The notes: generated by a model from the letters alone, not told the origin. A stretch of DNA of 64,000 nt from GCA-2748575 sp965222725 (GCA_965222725.1 OZ244969.1:3348001-3412000), one strand, 5' to 3'. Positions 16,480 to 24,810 are shown, counted from the first letter of the stretch. Translations and numbers: made by a program.

Positions 16480-18801
16480 ATGGTAAGACCCACGCAAAAT
16501 CAAGTTCTTATGATGCTCACTGGCAAACCGGTACTGCAGACGTTTTATACCGTGGCCCTGGCTTTTATTGGCTATCTGGGCATGGGTATTCTTGCGGATC
16601 TGTTTGCTATTCCACCGGGATACGCCAGCCCCATCTGGCCTGCTGCCGGTTTCGCGCTGATGATGTTGCTGTTCCGCGGACCTTTCAGCCTGATTGGTGT
16701 GTGGCTGGGCTCTTTTGCCGTGCAGCTCTATCTGGCAGATGCATCCTTGCTGCAGCCGGATTCCAGTTGGCTCAGTTCTGGCCTGATTGCCTTTGGACCT
16801 GTGCTGCAGGCGACACTGGCATTTTTACTGATCACCCAGTTCACCAATTTCCCCGAATTGGGAGACGATATCTATGCACCGGTGATCTTTGCGGTGCTGA
16901 GTGGCCCGCTGGCCTGTGTTATTTCACCATCGATTGGTGTGTCCATTCTGGTGTTGTTCGACATCGTGCCCTTTGAAGCGGCCGGTACCAACTGGCTGTT
17001 GTGGTGGGTGGGGGATTCTATCGGTGTGCTGGCGCTGGCACCTTTGATTCTTGCTGCCAATGAGCGCACCCGTTGGTCGTCCAAAACCAAGGCATCCTAT
17101 TTTGTGACTTTGTATTTTGGCCTGGTATTGCTGGCCTATGGGTTGTTTGCCCAGGTTCGGGCAAGCGAGCAGGACAAGCTGGAAACCATATTTGCCGAAC
17201 GGGTTGATAGTATTCAGTCATCTGTTGAGCAGAAGCTGGAGAGCATCGATTTTCAGTCCCAGATGCTGGCGTCGATCTTTGCGGAATTTGGACCGGTCAG
17301 TTTTGAGCAGTTTAATATTTTTACCCAGGAAGTGTTTGGTCACAGCACCGGGATTCAGGCCATATCCTGGGTGCCCGTGGTGCCCCATCAGGAACGGGAA
17401 CAGCGGGAACGCCATTTGACAGACAAACTTGGCAGGCCCTTTGTCTTCAAGGACAAGGGGCCTTCCGGGCGGTTGGTGCCTTCAAGTCAGCAGGCAGTTT
17501 ATTACCCGGTCTATTTTGTGGTGCCACTGCAGGGTAACGAGCAGGCTCACGGGTTTAATCTGGGATCCCATACCGGCCGGATGGCCGCTCTGCAAACCGC
17601 CGTTGAAAAACAGGCAACTGTTGCCACAGAACCCATCACGCTGGTGCAGGAAAAGGAACGCCAGCGAGCCTTTCTTTTGTTCACGCCGGTGATTCTGAAT
17701 CATTCGGTTCCCAGTCTGGTGTCCTGCGTATATCGCCTGGGGGATTTGATGGCATCGGTGATCGATCCCGCAGATATGAAACAGGTCAGCCTCAGCGTTG
17801 TTGATATTACGGATCGAAATAATCCCCAGGATCTGTTCGCGAATACCGCCACAGCCACAGCACTGGTAAAGGAAAAATCCCTTCGCTTTGCCACCCGTGA
17901 ATGGCGGTTAACTTATTCCCCCAGTATGGAGTTTGTGAATCGTAACCTGGGTTTTGTGGTTTGGGTGGTACTGATTGCGGGGTTTCTTGTCGTGGCCATT
18001 CTCGGTTTGTTTTTTCTGATGATACTCAGCCAGAAATCCGCCGTAGAAAATGAAGTACACCGCAAAACCGAGGCACTGCAAAAAGCTCTGGAAGAAGCCG
18101 AGCAAGCCAATAAAACCAAAACCACCTTTCTGGCGAACATGTCCCACGAATTACGCACGCCGTTGAATTCCATTATCGGTTTTACCGTGCGTTCCCTGAA
18201 AACCCTGCAGGGTAGTGAACACGAACGGGTGCTGGAATCCCTGAAAATTGTTGAATCCAATGGCACTCATCTGCTGTCGCTGATTAACGACATGCTGGAC
18301 CTGTCTAAAATCGAAGCGGGCAAGATCACCATAGAAAAACAACCCGTGGATGTGATTCGCCTGGTGGATGAGGCCATTCATTCCCTGGCACCCCAGGCAG
18401 AGGCCAAAGGCCTGGATCTGACCAGAGACAACGTGCCCCTGAATCCTATAACGGCCGATCACAAACGTTTAAAGCAGATTATGGTGAATCTGTTGAGTAA
18501 CGGGATCAAGTACACGGACACCGGGGGAGTGAATGTCAGTTTTATGCCCCAGCCCCGGCAGGGTAAAAACGGCCTGATGATTGTGGTGCGTGACACCGGA
18601 CAGGGAATTCCCGAAGAAGACCTGCCCAGATTGTTCCGCCGTTTTGAGCAACTGGGGGAAACCATGAACATGCAGAACATGGGTACAGGCCTGGGCCTGG
18701 CGTTGGTTCAGGAGCTGGTGGAGCTGCATGGGGGAGAACTGGGGGTAACCAGCAAAGTGGGGCAAGGATCCGAGTTCTGGATCTGGCTGCCAGAAAACTA
18801 G
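16480..18801 (+). CDS. MASE1-CHASE sensor histidine kinase
   Basis: A 773-residue membrane kinase. The N-terminus carries about seven hydrophobic segments with the MASE1 pattern (PPGYASPIWPAAGFAL near residue 45, then WLGSFAVQL). An extracellular CHASE domain follows (about 245-480; VQAISWVPVV-like GIQAISWVPVVPHQERE), then a transmembrane segment (about 490-515) and a coiled coil. HisKA with phospho-acceptor H556 in MSHELRTPLN and HATPase_c with the DTGQGIP and GTGLGLAL boxes complete it. There is no receiver domain and no response-regulator gene beside it, so the partner is elsewhere. The signal is unknown. ATGs at 16510/16513 are alternative starts. Confidence 0.93.
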   Translation: MVRPTQNQVLMMLTGKPVLQTFYTVALAFIGYLGMGILADLFAIPPGYASPIWPAAGFALMMLLFRGPFSLIGVWLGSFAVQLYLADASLLQPDSSWLSSGLIAFGPVLQATLAFLLITQFTNFPELGDDIYAPVIFAVLSGPLACVISPSIGVSILVLFDIVPFEAAGTNWLLWWVGDSIGVLALAPLILAANERTRWSSKTKASYFVTLYFGLVLLAYGLFAQVRASEQDKLETIFAERVDSIQSSVEQKLESIDFQSQMLASIFAEFGPVSFEQFNIFTQEVFGHSTGIQAISWVPVVPHQEREQRERHLTDKLGRPFVFKDKGPSGRLVPSSQQAVYYPVYFVVPLQGNEQAHGFNLGSHTGRMAALQTAVEKQATVATEPITLVQEKERQRAFLLFTPVILNHSVPSLVSCVYRLGDLMASVIDPADMKQVSLSVVDITDRNNPQDLFANTATATALVKEKSLRFATREWRLTYSPSMEFVNRNLGFVVWVVLIAGFLVVAILGLFFLMILSQKSAVENEVHRKTEALQKALEEAEQANKTKTTFLANMSHELRTPLNSIIGFTVRSLKTLQGSEHERVLESLKIVESNGTHLLSLINDMLDLSKIEAGKITIEKQPVDVIRLVDEAIHSLAPQAEAKGLDLTRDNVPLNPITADHKRLKQIMVNLLSNGIKYTDTGGVNVSFMPQPRQGKNGLMIVVRDTGQGIPEEDLPRLFRRFEQLGETMNMQNMGTGLGLALVQELVELHGGELGVTSKVGQGSEFWIWLPEN

Positions 18802-19005
18802 TCCTTTTGGCCTGGGTGCCTGTCAACTTTCGGACGGTTTGCATACATTCCGTTACACACCGTCACCTGCCGGCAATTAACTACACGTAATGGCTCAATT
18901 TTTATCCGCTGTTTCCGGGTACTCTATGTGGCAAGTGTTAACCAGGCCACATTTGCTGCCTGCCACTCACGCATAGCAACCTCATAATAAGCAGTAGGAG
19001 CCACC

Positions 19006-19641
19006 ATGAAACTGATTTCGCAACTGATCGGCGCCACCGTACTGGCCGCCACCCTGTCCACAACCGCCCAGGCTAACCTGATCCAGAATGGTGGCTTTGA
19101 AGATATCGGCAGCAGCTCAGCCATTGGCGGTTACGGTTCACCTTCTACCTGGCAAATCTATTCCGACATCCCCAGCTGGGATGCCAGCCAGAATATCGAA
19201 ATCTGGACCAATAACTTTATCGTACCCGCCTACGAAGGCAGCAATGTACTGGAACTGAATGCCCACCCCGGCAATTCCAGCGGTGTGTTTTCCATCTTCC
19301 AGAATTTCGATACCGTGATCGGCCAGGAATACGAACTGACTTTCGCCGGCCGCAAGCGCGAGCGTAATTCTGATGAAGCCTTCAGCGTTGCCGTGGGCGA
19401 CCTGAACACCAGTATTTATAACCAGGCCTGGGGCAGCTGGACCGAGTACAGTTTTGTTTTTACGGCGTTGTCGGATCTGACCACGCTGACTTTTTCCTCG
19501 CTGGATGGCGGGCGTGATACAACGGGTAATATTTTTGATGCGGTGAGCGTGACGTCGGTGCCGGAGCCGGGAACCTTTGCGCTGATCGGGCTGGGTCTGG
19601 CTGGGCTGGCGTTTCAGCGTAAGCAGGCGCAGCGCGGATAA
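19006..19641 (+). CDS. PEP-CTERM sorted exported protein
   Basis: A 211-residue exported protein with a signal peptide ending TAQA, the opening NLIQNGGFEDIG of DUF642-like/carbohydrate-binding beta-sandwiches, and a C-terminal sorting tail: VPEPGT, hydrophobic helix FALIGLGLAGLAF, and a basic end (QRKQAQRG). PEP-CTERM tails are processed by exosortase during export, often in strains that make exopolysaccharide. No exosortase gene is in the window. A good ribosome site (AGGAG) precedes the ATG. The last 17 codons and the terminator are repeated at 20480-20584. Confidence 0.92.
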   Translation: MKLISQLIGATVLAATLSTTAQANLIQNGGFEDIGSSSAIGGYGSPSTWQIYSDIPSWDASQNIEIWTNNFIVPAYEGSNVLELNAHPGNSSGVFSIFQNFDTVIGQEYELTFAGRKRERNSDEAFSVAVGDLNTSIYNQAWGSWTEYSFVFTALSDLTTLTFSSLDGGRDTTGNIFDAVSVTSVPEPGTFALIGLGLAGLAFQRKQAQRG

Positions 19642-19698
19642 GCCGTAATAGTTTAAAATTGGTAAGTTCTGAAGCGGGCCTTGTGCCCGCTTTTTTTT
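19591..19698 (+). repeat. Direct repeat, copy A: PEP-CTERM gene tail plus terminator
   Basis: These 108 bases cover the end of the PEP-CTERM coding sequence and its terminator. They recur, with scattered substitutions and small gaps, at 20480-20584 on the same strand. They bracket the ParDE module. Confidence 0.88.
19674..19698 (+). terminator. Rho-independent terminator of the PEP-CTERM gene
   Basis: GCGGGC (19674-19679) and GCCCGC (19685-19690) with loop CTTGT, followed by eight T residues. Confidence 0.88.
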
Positions 19699-19707
19699 AT
19701 GGGGGCT

Positions 19708-19718
19708 CGCAATGTGTG
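19708..19718 (+). repeat. 11-bp direct repeat, left edge of ParDE module
   Basis: CGCAATGTGTG here is exactly repeated at 20327-20337, just after the parE stop. The two copies bound the operator-parD-parE segment, as footprints of an inserted cassette might. Confidence 0.6.
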
Positions 19719-19761
19719 GAGGGGTATATTATCCTACTTGGTAGTATTTTTATACCCCTCC
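19718..19761 (+). promoter_or_regulatory. Nested palindromic operator of parDE
   Basis: GGAGGGGTATA (19718-19728) and TATACCCCTCC (19751-19761) form a perfect 11-bp inverted repeat. An inner CTAC-TTG-GTAG (19734-19744) shares the same centre. It sits 20 bases before the parD ATG, where a ParD or ParDE complex would bind to repress its own operon. Confidence 0.65.
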
Positions 19762-19780
19762 ATATAACGAGGTTATAGAT

Positions 19781-20047
19781 ATGGCCATGATAAAAAAGAG
19801 TATTACTGTTACAGATCAACAAGATAGTTGGATCAAGGCGCAAATTGAAATGGGCCATTACGGCAATGAGAGCGAAGTGGTGCGTGACCTGATACGAGAA
19901 CGCCAGTTGCGGGAGCAGGAATCGAATCGTGAGATTGAAGCGATTCGCGCCAAATTGATCCAGGCAGAGCAAGGCGGTTTCACGGATCAAAGCCCTGCTG
20001 ACATCCTGAAAGAAATTAAGAACGGACTGGGGCGTGATGGGGTATAG
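19781..20047 (+). CDS. parD: ParD-type antitoxin
   Basis: An 88-residue antitoxin with an N-terminal ribbon-helix-helix DNA-binding part (KKSITVTDQQDSWIKAQIEMGHYGNESEVVRDLIRER, residues 4-41; the GxYxNESEVVRDLIR motif is typical of the CC2985/ParD group). A C-terminal extension should wrap the toxin. It should neutralise ParE and repress the operon through the palindrome just upstream. It overlaps parE by 11 bases, so translation is probably coupled. Confidence 0.93.
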   Translation: MAMIKKSITVTDQQDSWIKAQIEMGHYGNESEVVRDLIRERQLREQESNREIEAIRAKLIQAEQGGFTDQSPADILKEIKNGLGRDGV

Positions 20048-20321
20048 GCTCAGTGAAGAAGCAAAAATGGATCTGGCACGCATCTACTGGCGTGGGGTAG
20101 AAGAGTTCGGCGAACGTCAGGCGGAAGATTATTACGGTGCGCTGTTTCAACGCTTTGAAGACATTGCTGTCATGCCTTACAAATACCAGGCCGTAGATCA
20201 CATCCGAGAGGGTTACCGGCGCAGTGTCTGTGGGGTGGATAGCATCTACTATCGAATCACTGGCGAAGTAGTTGAAATTATGCGTGTGCTGGGGCGGCAA
20301 GATGTTTATGAGAGGCTTTGA
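20037..20321 (+). CDS. parE: ParE/RelE-superfamily toxin
   Basis: A 94-residue type II toxin with the ParE pattern YRLSEEAKMDLARIYWRGVEEFGERQAEDYYGAL...FEDIA, then YRRSVCGVDSIYYRITGEVVEIMRVLGRQD. ParE proteins poison DNA gyrase, and the R-x-L-x-R/D C-terminal segment is conserved. I use the ATG at 20037; a GTG one codon earlier is possible. It is intact and paired with parD. The pair is flanked by direct repeats, which suggests it arrived as a cassette. Confidence 0.93.
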   Translation: MGYRLSEEAKMDLARIYWRGVEEFGERQAEDYYGALFQRFEDIAVMPYKYQAVDHIREGYRRSVCGVDSIYYRITGEVVEIMRVLGRQDVYERL

Positions 20322-20326
20322 TCAAC

Positions 20327-20337
20327 CGCAATGTGTG
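20327..20337 (+). repeat. 11-bp direct repeat, right edge of ParDE module
   Basis: CGCAATGTGTG, identical to 19708-19718, starts 6 bases after the parE stop codon. Confidence 0.6.
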
Positions 20338-20479
20338 AGATATGAAGACGGTAATCAGGGTTAGGCCTTAAGCGCATTAATTTTCTGATCAAATATCTGC
20401 AGGAAAACTGATTCCGGGTAGCTGGCGTCGAATAGGTGGTGCAGCCGGTTCAGCGGTTGATGGGAGGCTGTTCAAAAAT

Positions 20480-20584
20480 CTGGGTCTGGCTGGGCTGGTG
20501 TTTAAGCGTAAACAGGCGCTGTGCTGATAAGTCGTAACAGTTTAAATTTGGTAAGTTTTGAAGCGGGCCTTGTGCCCGTTTTTT
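20480..20584 (+). repeat. Direct repeat, copy B: remnant of a PEP-CTERM gene tail plus terminator
   Basis: These bases match 19591-19698. The frame reads LGLAGLVFKRKQALC then stop, against LGLAGLAFQRKQAQRG in the intact gene. The terminator stem is also kept (CGGGC/GCCCG, then six T). The VPEPGT motif and everything upstream is missing, so this is a fragment left by duplication or by deletion of a second paralogue. Confidence 0.85.
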
Positions 20585-20602
20585 GTTTCCATTCCTCTCA
20601 AT

Positions 20603-20645
20603 CACCCGCATTGTCATTCTGTTAAACAGATTGACAATGCGGGTG
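20603..20645. repeat. 43-bp near-perfect palindrome
   Basis: CACCCGCATTGTCA (20603-20616) pairs exactly with TGACAATGCGGGTG (20632-20645). Inside it, TCTGTT pairs with AACAGA around a single A. The whole forms a stem of about 20 pairs with one T-T mismatch and almost no loop. No T-run follows, so it is not a standard terminator. Confidence 0.75.
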
Positions 20646-20717
20646 TGGTGTGGTTCCAATACCTTATATTCAATTAATTGCATATCGATTTGCGTTAAAT
20701 GGATTAAGGTGGCCCCT

Positions 20718-21965
20718 ATGTCGTTGAAAAACTTACCTATTGCAGGAATCTGCCTGCTCCTGTGTGCCTGTTTTTACGAACCTGAGGATCCCAATCAATC
20801 TGGCCCCTACCCGGATACCGATGATGCGTTAGGGCTCCGTGCAACCACGTTGTTTGATGACCGCAGCCAGATCAGTACTGTGCCGGGCTCCTATGAATGG
20901 TGGAATTTCTTTGCTGCCGAAAGCGGTGGTTATGACGGAGAAAACGTGAGTATATCCACCATCTTCAATCCCGCTGATTTGTTTAATCTTGATTATCGAA
21001 AAGCCGTTTATGATTGGCGACGTGATCCGGAGAATCTGTCTGCACCCGATCCGTTGGATTACCCTTTGTTGCAAATCAATGTTACCCAGGGTGAAAAGAA
21101 GCTATTCAGTACGATCGCAGTACCAGAGGGAACTGCTACCGAGTTTTCGCATCAGGAAGCCTACGGGCGTTTTTATACGGATACCCACGAAAGCAGTTTC
21201 AAGGGTTACTACGATGCAAACGGCATCAAAACCTTTGAAGTCGTCATCAATGCGGTGGATACCTTTACCCGTCGAACCCTGGAGGCGAGGGTAATTTTTA
21301 AGGCGGATGTCCCCGGTTTTACCATTGATGGCCAGGGCATGTATGGCATGATCGACGGCGGGGCCGGCCGGCATCACTGGCAATCCAGTATTGGTTTTCC
21401 GCGGACCCAGGCTGAAATCCTGATTCGTACCGAGCGTGGAAAAGAGATATTGAATCATCGGTTTCAAAACGGCACTGGCCTGGCCGATCACATGTGGGGG
21501 GAAGGCCTGCTGGGTGATGTGTTGAAATCCTGGTACTGGGGAAAAGTCGATCTGGAGGATGAGGGCACGCTAATTTATGTTTATCTGACGCCCCGGTTTA
21601 AAAGTGAAAAACAACGCCCATACGGTCGCGTTTTCCTGATTTCTCCACAAGGTGGTTTGCCGGAATTAATCGAAGTTTCCTCCATGAATGTTCTGGCCTC
21701 CCATAAAGGTTCCAGCGGGTTAACTTTCAATAGCCATTTCAGACTGGCCCTTGTCGGTGGCGGTTTCGTTGAGGTGCAATTCGGTAACCCGGCAGTTGAG
21801 GACTGGCCGTTTCAAGTGGCGGGGCCCTCGCAGGTAGATATTTTGATTCCTGGAATTGTTGAAAAGAGCGATCAAGCAGGTATTGGTGAATTTCTCAGCC
21901 AGAAAGAAATTGACGCACCTTTGTTTCAAATTCTCTACGGTTTGCTAAAGCTGAGCCAGATCTGA
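20718..21965 (+). CDS. CrtC/AttH-like (carotenoid hydratase fold) lipoprotein
   Basis: A 415-residue predicted lipoprotein (N-terminal LLLCAC, lipid cysteine about residue 18). The mature part resembles the AttH/CrtC double-lipocalin family: SYEWWNFFA corresponds to the EWWYF-like opening, YEVVI-type strand repeats follow, and MWGEGLLGDVLKSWYWGKVDL matches the W-G...W-W-G second-half motif. CrtC members hydrate carotenoids, but most family members have unknown substrates, and no carotenoid genes are near. The start at MSLKNLP is chosen because it gives the lipoprotein signal and has a GGTGG ribosome site. The frame is open back to 20583. Confidence 0.7.
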   Translation: MSLKNLPIAGICLLLCACFYEPEDPNQSGPYPDTDDALGLRATTLFDDRSQISTVPGSYEWWNFFAAESGGYDGENVSISTIFNPADLFNLDYRKAVYDWRRDPENLSAPDPLDYPLLQINVTQGEKKLFSTIAVPEGTATEFSHQEAYGRFYTDTHESSFKGYYDANGIKTFEVVINAVDTFTRRTLEARVIFKADVPGFTIDGQGMYGMIDGGAGRHHWQSSIGFPRTQAEILIRTERGKEILNHRFQNGTGLADHMWGEGLLGDVLKSWYWGKVDLEDEGTLIYVYLTPRFKSEKQRPYGRVFLISPQGGLPELIEVSSMNVLASHKGSSGLTFNSHFRLALVGGGFVEVQFGNPAVEDWPFQVAGPSQVDILIPGIVEKSDQAGIGEFLSQKEIDAPLFQILYGLLKLSQI

Positions 21966-22058
21966 GGGGGCGCGTCTTTGTTTTTACTACAAGGTTAACC
22001 GGACTTGGGGTCTCAATCCTGGGCTGGCTTGTTTTCCGTTGCTTGAGAGTAAATCCAA

Positions 22059-22068
22059 TGTACGTACA
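22059..22068 (+). promoter_or_regulatory. Palindrome TGTACGTACA before the BrnT remnant
   Basis: A perfect 10-bp palindrome six bases upstream of the brnT-like ATG. BrnTA operons are autoregulated through palindromes in this position, so this is probably the leftover operator of a decayed module. Confidence 0.5.
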
Positions 22069-22073
22069 ATGTA

Positions 22074-22160
22074 ATGTTCGAATTTGAATGGAATCCGGAT
22101 AAAGCACTATCCAGTTTGAGGAAGCATGGAGTTTCCTTCGAAGAAGCACGTCAAAAGCAA
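22074..22160 (+). pseudogene. BrnT-family toxin remnant (5' end only)
   Basis: The frame starts MFEFEWNPDKALSSLRKHGV then SFEEAR, which is the conserved opening of BrnT toxins. After about 27 residues the similarity stops abruptly: the expected continuation, the rest of the RelE-like fold, and the brnA antitoxin are absent. The remaining frame runs on as low-complexity sequence into the 3' end of the acyl-CoA dehydrogenase gene on the other strand. The module was probably cut by a deletion or rearrangement. Confidence 0.7.
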
Positions 22161-22250
22161 CCCGCAGTGAGGCCCGACACTACAAAAGTCAGTATAACTG
22201 GCAATGGCGAGCCTACTGGCCCGCCAGGTGCTATTGGTGTGCGGTCCCTT

Positions 22251-23456
22251 TTACTTCAACTCTGCCGAAGTCTTATTCAACAACCTCCGCGCCACAATCA
22301 ACTGCTGAATCTGCTGAGTCCCTTCAAAAATATCCAGAATCTTGGAATCCCTGGCCCATTTCTCCAGCAGTTCACTCTCTGAATAACCCAGTCCCGCACA
22401 CAGCTCCACACACTTCAGTGTAATAGCATTGGATACGCGACCCGCTTTGGCTTTTGCCATGGAGGCTTCCTTGGAGTTGGGTGTGGCGTTATCGGCCATC
22501 CAGGCGGCTTTCAGGGTGAGCAGGCGGGCGGCTTCCCATTCCGCTTCCATTTTATACACTTCGGCTTCGGCAGCGCTCAGGTTGTTGATGGGGTTGGTGT
22601 AGTTGTCCTTTAACTGTTCTTTCAGCAGTTCTTTGGTTTTGTCGATGGATGCCTTGGCGACACCCACGGCCATGCCGGCTACCAACGGACGGGTGTTATC
22701 AAAGGTTTCCATTACACCGGCAAAACCTTTTTGCACGTTCACTTCCGGATCACCTAACAGGTTGTCCTTGTGTACGCGGCAGTCTTCCAGAATGTAGGCG
22801 GCGGTGTCGGATGCGCGGATGCCCAGTTTGTGTTCCAGGCGGGCCAGTTTCAGTCCGGGTGTGCCTTTTTCTACGGCAAAGGATTTAATGGCGGCTCGGC
22901 CCAGGCTGGGGTCCAGTGTGGCCCATACCACAATAATGTCGGCGCGCTCGCCGGAGGTGATAAAGATTTTTTCGCCGTTCAGCACGTAATAGTCGCCATC
23001 TTTTTTGGCGGTGGTGCGGATGGAGGCGGAATCAGAGCCGGTGTCCGGTTCGGTAATGGCCATGGCTGCCCATTTGCCTTTAAAGCGTTCCAGTTGCTCT
23101 TCGTTGGCAACGGCGGCAATGGCGGCGTTACCCAGGCCCTGGCGGGGCATGGTGAGCAGCAGGCCGGTGTCGCCCCAGCAAAGTTCCTGAATTCCGATCA
23201 GCGATGCCATGTTGCTGCCGTTGCGCACGCCGCCGTCGTCAGTTTTTTTGGATTTGCTTGATTGGGTGGCGCCGGCCACACCGCCTTGTTCGCCGTCGTT
23301 CATGCCGTCCAGCATGCTGGCGATCATGTCCAGTTCTTTGGGGTATTCGTGTTCGGCCTTGTCGTATTTACGGGAAATAGGGCGGAACATTTCTGCCGCC
23401 AGGCTGGCGGACATTTCCTGAAGGCCTTTGAGTTTTTTCGGTAATTCCAGGTACAT
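22251..23456 (-). CDS. Acyl-CoA dehydrogenase (first of an adjacent pair in map order)
   Basis: A 401-residue acyl-CoA dehydrogenase. It shows the FAD/substrate segment AITEPDTGSDSASIRTTA, the GEKIFITSG strand and the catalytic glutamate in ILDIFEGTQQIQ near the C-terminus (matching YEGTAQIQ in MCAD). It oxidises acyl-CoA to enoyl-CoA in beta-oxidation. Residues about 52-82 carry a Gly/Ser/Lys-rich insertion (MNDGEQGGVAGATQSSKS...) where most family members have a compact helix turn. It lies 46 bases downstream of a second acyl-CoA dehydrogenase on the same strand, probably one operon. Confidence 0.92.
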   Translation of the reverse strand: MYLELPKKLKGLQEMSASLAAEMFRPISRKYDKAEHEYPKELDMIASMLDGMNDGEQGGVAGATQSSKSKKTDDGGVRNGSNMASLIGIQELCWGDTGLLLTMPRQGLGNAAIAAVANEEQLERFKGKWAAMAITEPDTGSDSASIRTTAKKDGDYYVLNGEKIFITSGERADIIVVWATLDPSLGRAAIKSFAVEKGTPGLKLARLEHKLGIRASDTAAYILEDCRVHKDNLLGDPEVNVQKGFAGVMETFDNTRPLVAGMAVGVAKASIDKTKELLKEQLKDNYTNPINNLSAAEAEVYKMEAEWEAARLLTLKAAWMADNATPNSKEASMAKAKAGRVSNAITLKCVELCAGLGYSESELLEKWARDSKILDIFEGTQQIQQLIVARRLLNKTSAELK

Positions 23457-23502
23457 AATTTATGACTCCGTTGAATTCGTCAGTATGGGGAAAGAGCAGG
23501 CG

Positions 23503-24810
23503 TTACAGGTGTAATCCGCCTTCCATTACGGCAATGGATCGCAGGTCGCGATACCAGCGCTCAACGGGGTGTTCTTTGGTAAAGCCGTGGCCGCCCAGCA
23601 ACTGGACGCCGTTGGTGCCGATTTCCATGGCTTTGTCGCCACAGAATACGCGGGCCAGGTAGGCTTCGCGCTGAAAGTCTTTACCACGTTCGGCCAGGGC
23701 GGCGGCGCGTTGGGTCATTACCCGCATGCCTTCCAGTTCAATTCCGATGTTGGCCACCATAAAGGCGACTGACTGACGGTGGCTGATGGGTTCGCCAAAG
23801 GCTTTACGGTCGTTACAGTATTCAATGGTGTAATCCAGTACGGCTTGTGCAGTGCCGCAGGCCAGGGCGCACCAGCTCAGGCGGGCCAGGTTCAGGAATT
23901 CCTGATAGTTGATATCGCCGGCGCCCAGCATGGCGGATTTGGGCAGCCTCACATCCTGCAATATCAGGGTGCCGACGCCCGCAGGCTTAAGGCCCATGGC
24001 CGGTGTTTTTTCAATGGTGACGCCTTCGGTGCTGCTTTCCACGATAAAGATCTGGGTACCATTGCCGGTGTTGGCGGCTACCAGGAACAGCTCGGCGCTT
24101 TCAACTAAAGGCACGGCAGATTTTTCGCCGTTCAGTACCACCTGATCACCCTGTAATTGAGCGGTGGTTTTCAGCTGGTTGGGGTTGAACAGGGCGGTGG
24201 GTTCGTTAATGGCGATAGCCGCGTGTACCGGTTTGTCGTCCAGAAACGCCGGCAGGTATTTGCCTTGTTGTTCGCCGGTGCCCCAGCGGGTGATGGCGTT
24301 AGCAGCGCTGATGGGGGACAGTATGGCAACGGCAATACCCAGATCGCCTTTGGCCAGTTCTTCCGCCACGATCATATTGGTAATGGTGGAATATTCGGTG
24401 GCGGCGCCGCCAAGGGCTTCCGGCACGGCAAAATAGGCCAGGCCCAGTTCGTTGGCCTGGGCCAGAATATCTGCGGGAGTCTGTTCGTTGGTGTCGGCGG
24501 CTGCTGCTGCGGGGCGCACTACATCCGCTGCGAACCGGCTGACGGTGTCCTTCATCATTTGCTGTTCGTCGCTGATGGTCAGGTCGAACAGGTCAGACTG
24601 GCCTTTGGGTTTTTGCAAACGCTCAGGGCTGGATTGCTTGCTCAGGTTCTTGAACTGACGTGATGCAGCACCAATGGCCTGAAAGCCGGATCTGGTGCCG
24701 TGGTAGGTCAGCTTTTCGATGGCATTGCGCAAGCCGAGCTTGTCGATCCATTGTGAGGTGGCGACCGTGTTCATGGCTGCCAGTGCATAACCGATTGGGG
24801 GTCTGCTCAT
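23503..24810 (-). CDS. Acyl-CoA dehydrogenase (operon leader)
   Basis: A 435-residue acyl-CoA dehydrogenase. A 90-residue N-terminal extension precedes the domain (SDLFDLTISDEQQMMKDTVSRFAADVVRPAA). It has AINEPTALFNPNQL in place of the usual TEPxxGSD FAD loop, a conserved C-terminal LLGGHGFTKEHPVERWYRDLRS, and the glutamate in AVMEGG. The FAD-loop variation suggests an unusual substrate or a partner role beside the downstream enzyme. The start at 24810 is favoured by a GGAGTAAC ribosome site; the frame extends 23 codons further upstream. Confidence 0.88.
   Translation of the reverse strand: MSRPPIGYALAAMNTVATSQWIDKLGLRNAIEKLTYHGTRSGFQAIGAASRQFKNLSKQSSPERLQKPKGQSDLFDLTISDEQQMMKDTVSRFAADVVRPAAAAADTNEQTPADILAQANELGLAYFAVPEALGGAATEYSTITNMIVAEELAKGDLGIAVAILSPISAANAITRWGTGEQQGKYLPAFLDDKPVHAAIAINEPTALFNPNQLKTTAQLQGDQVVLNGEKSAVPLVESAELFLVAANTGNGTQIFIVESSTEGVTIEKTPAMGLKPAGVGTLILQDVRLPKSAMLGAGDINYQEFLNLARLSWCALACGTAQAVLDYTIEYCNDRKAFGEPISHRQSVAFMVANIGIELEGMRVMTQRAAALAERGKDFQREAYLARVFCGDKAMEIGTNGVQLLGGHGFTKEHPVERWYRDLRSIAVMEGGLHL

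Larger units (their letters stand above)
20322..20717. other. Repeat-rich gap between parE and the CrtC/AttH-like lipoprotein gene
   Basis: No gene is supported in these 396 bases. The stretch holds the right-hand 11-bp repeat (20327-20337), about 140 bases with nothing recognised, the second copy of the PEP-CTERM tail and terminator (20480-20584), and a long palindrome (20603-20645). The 72 bases before the lipoprotein ATG should carry its promoter, but no clear hexamers stand out. Confidence 0.7.

Noticed and set aside
22160..22250. Integron attC site or mobile-element scar after the BrnT remnant
   Set aside because: No paired attC core sites or terminal inverted repeats could be found.
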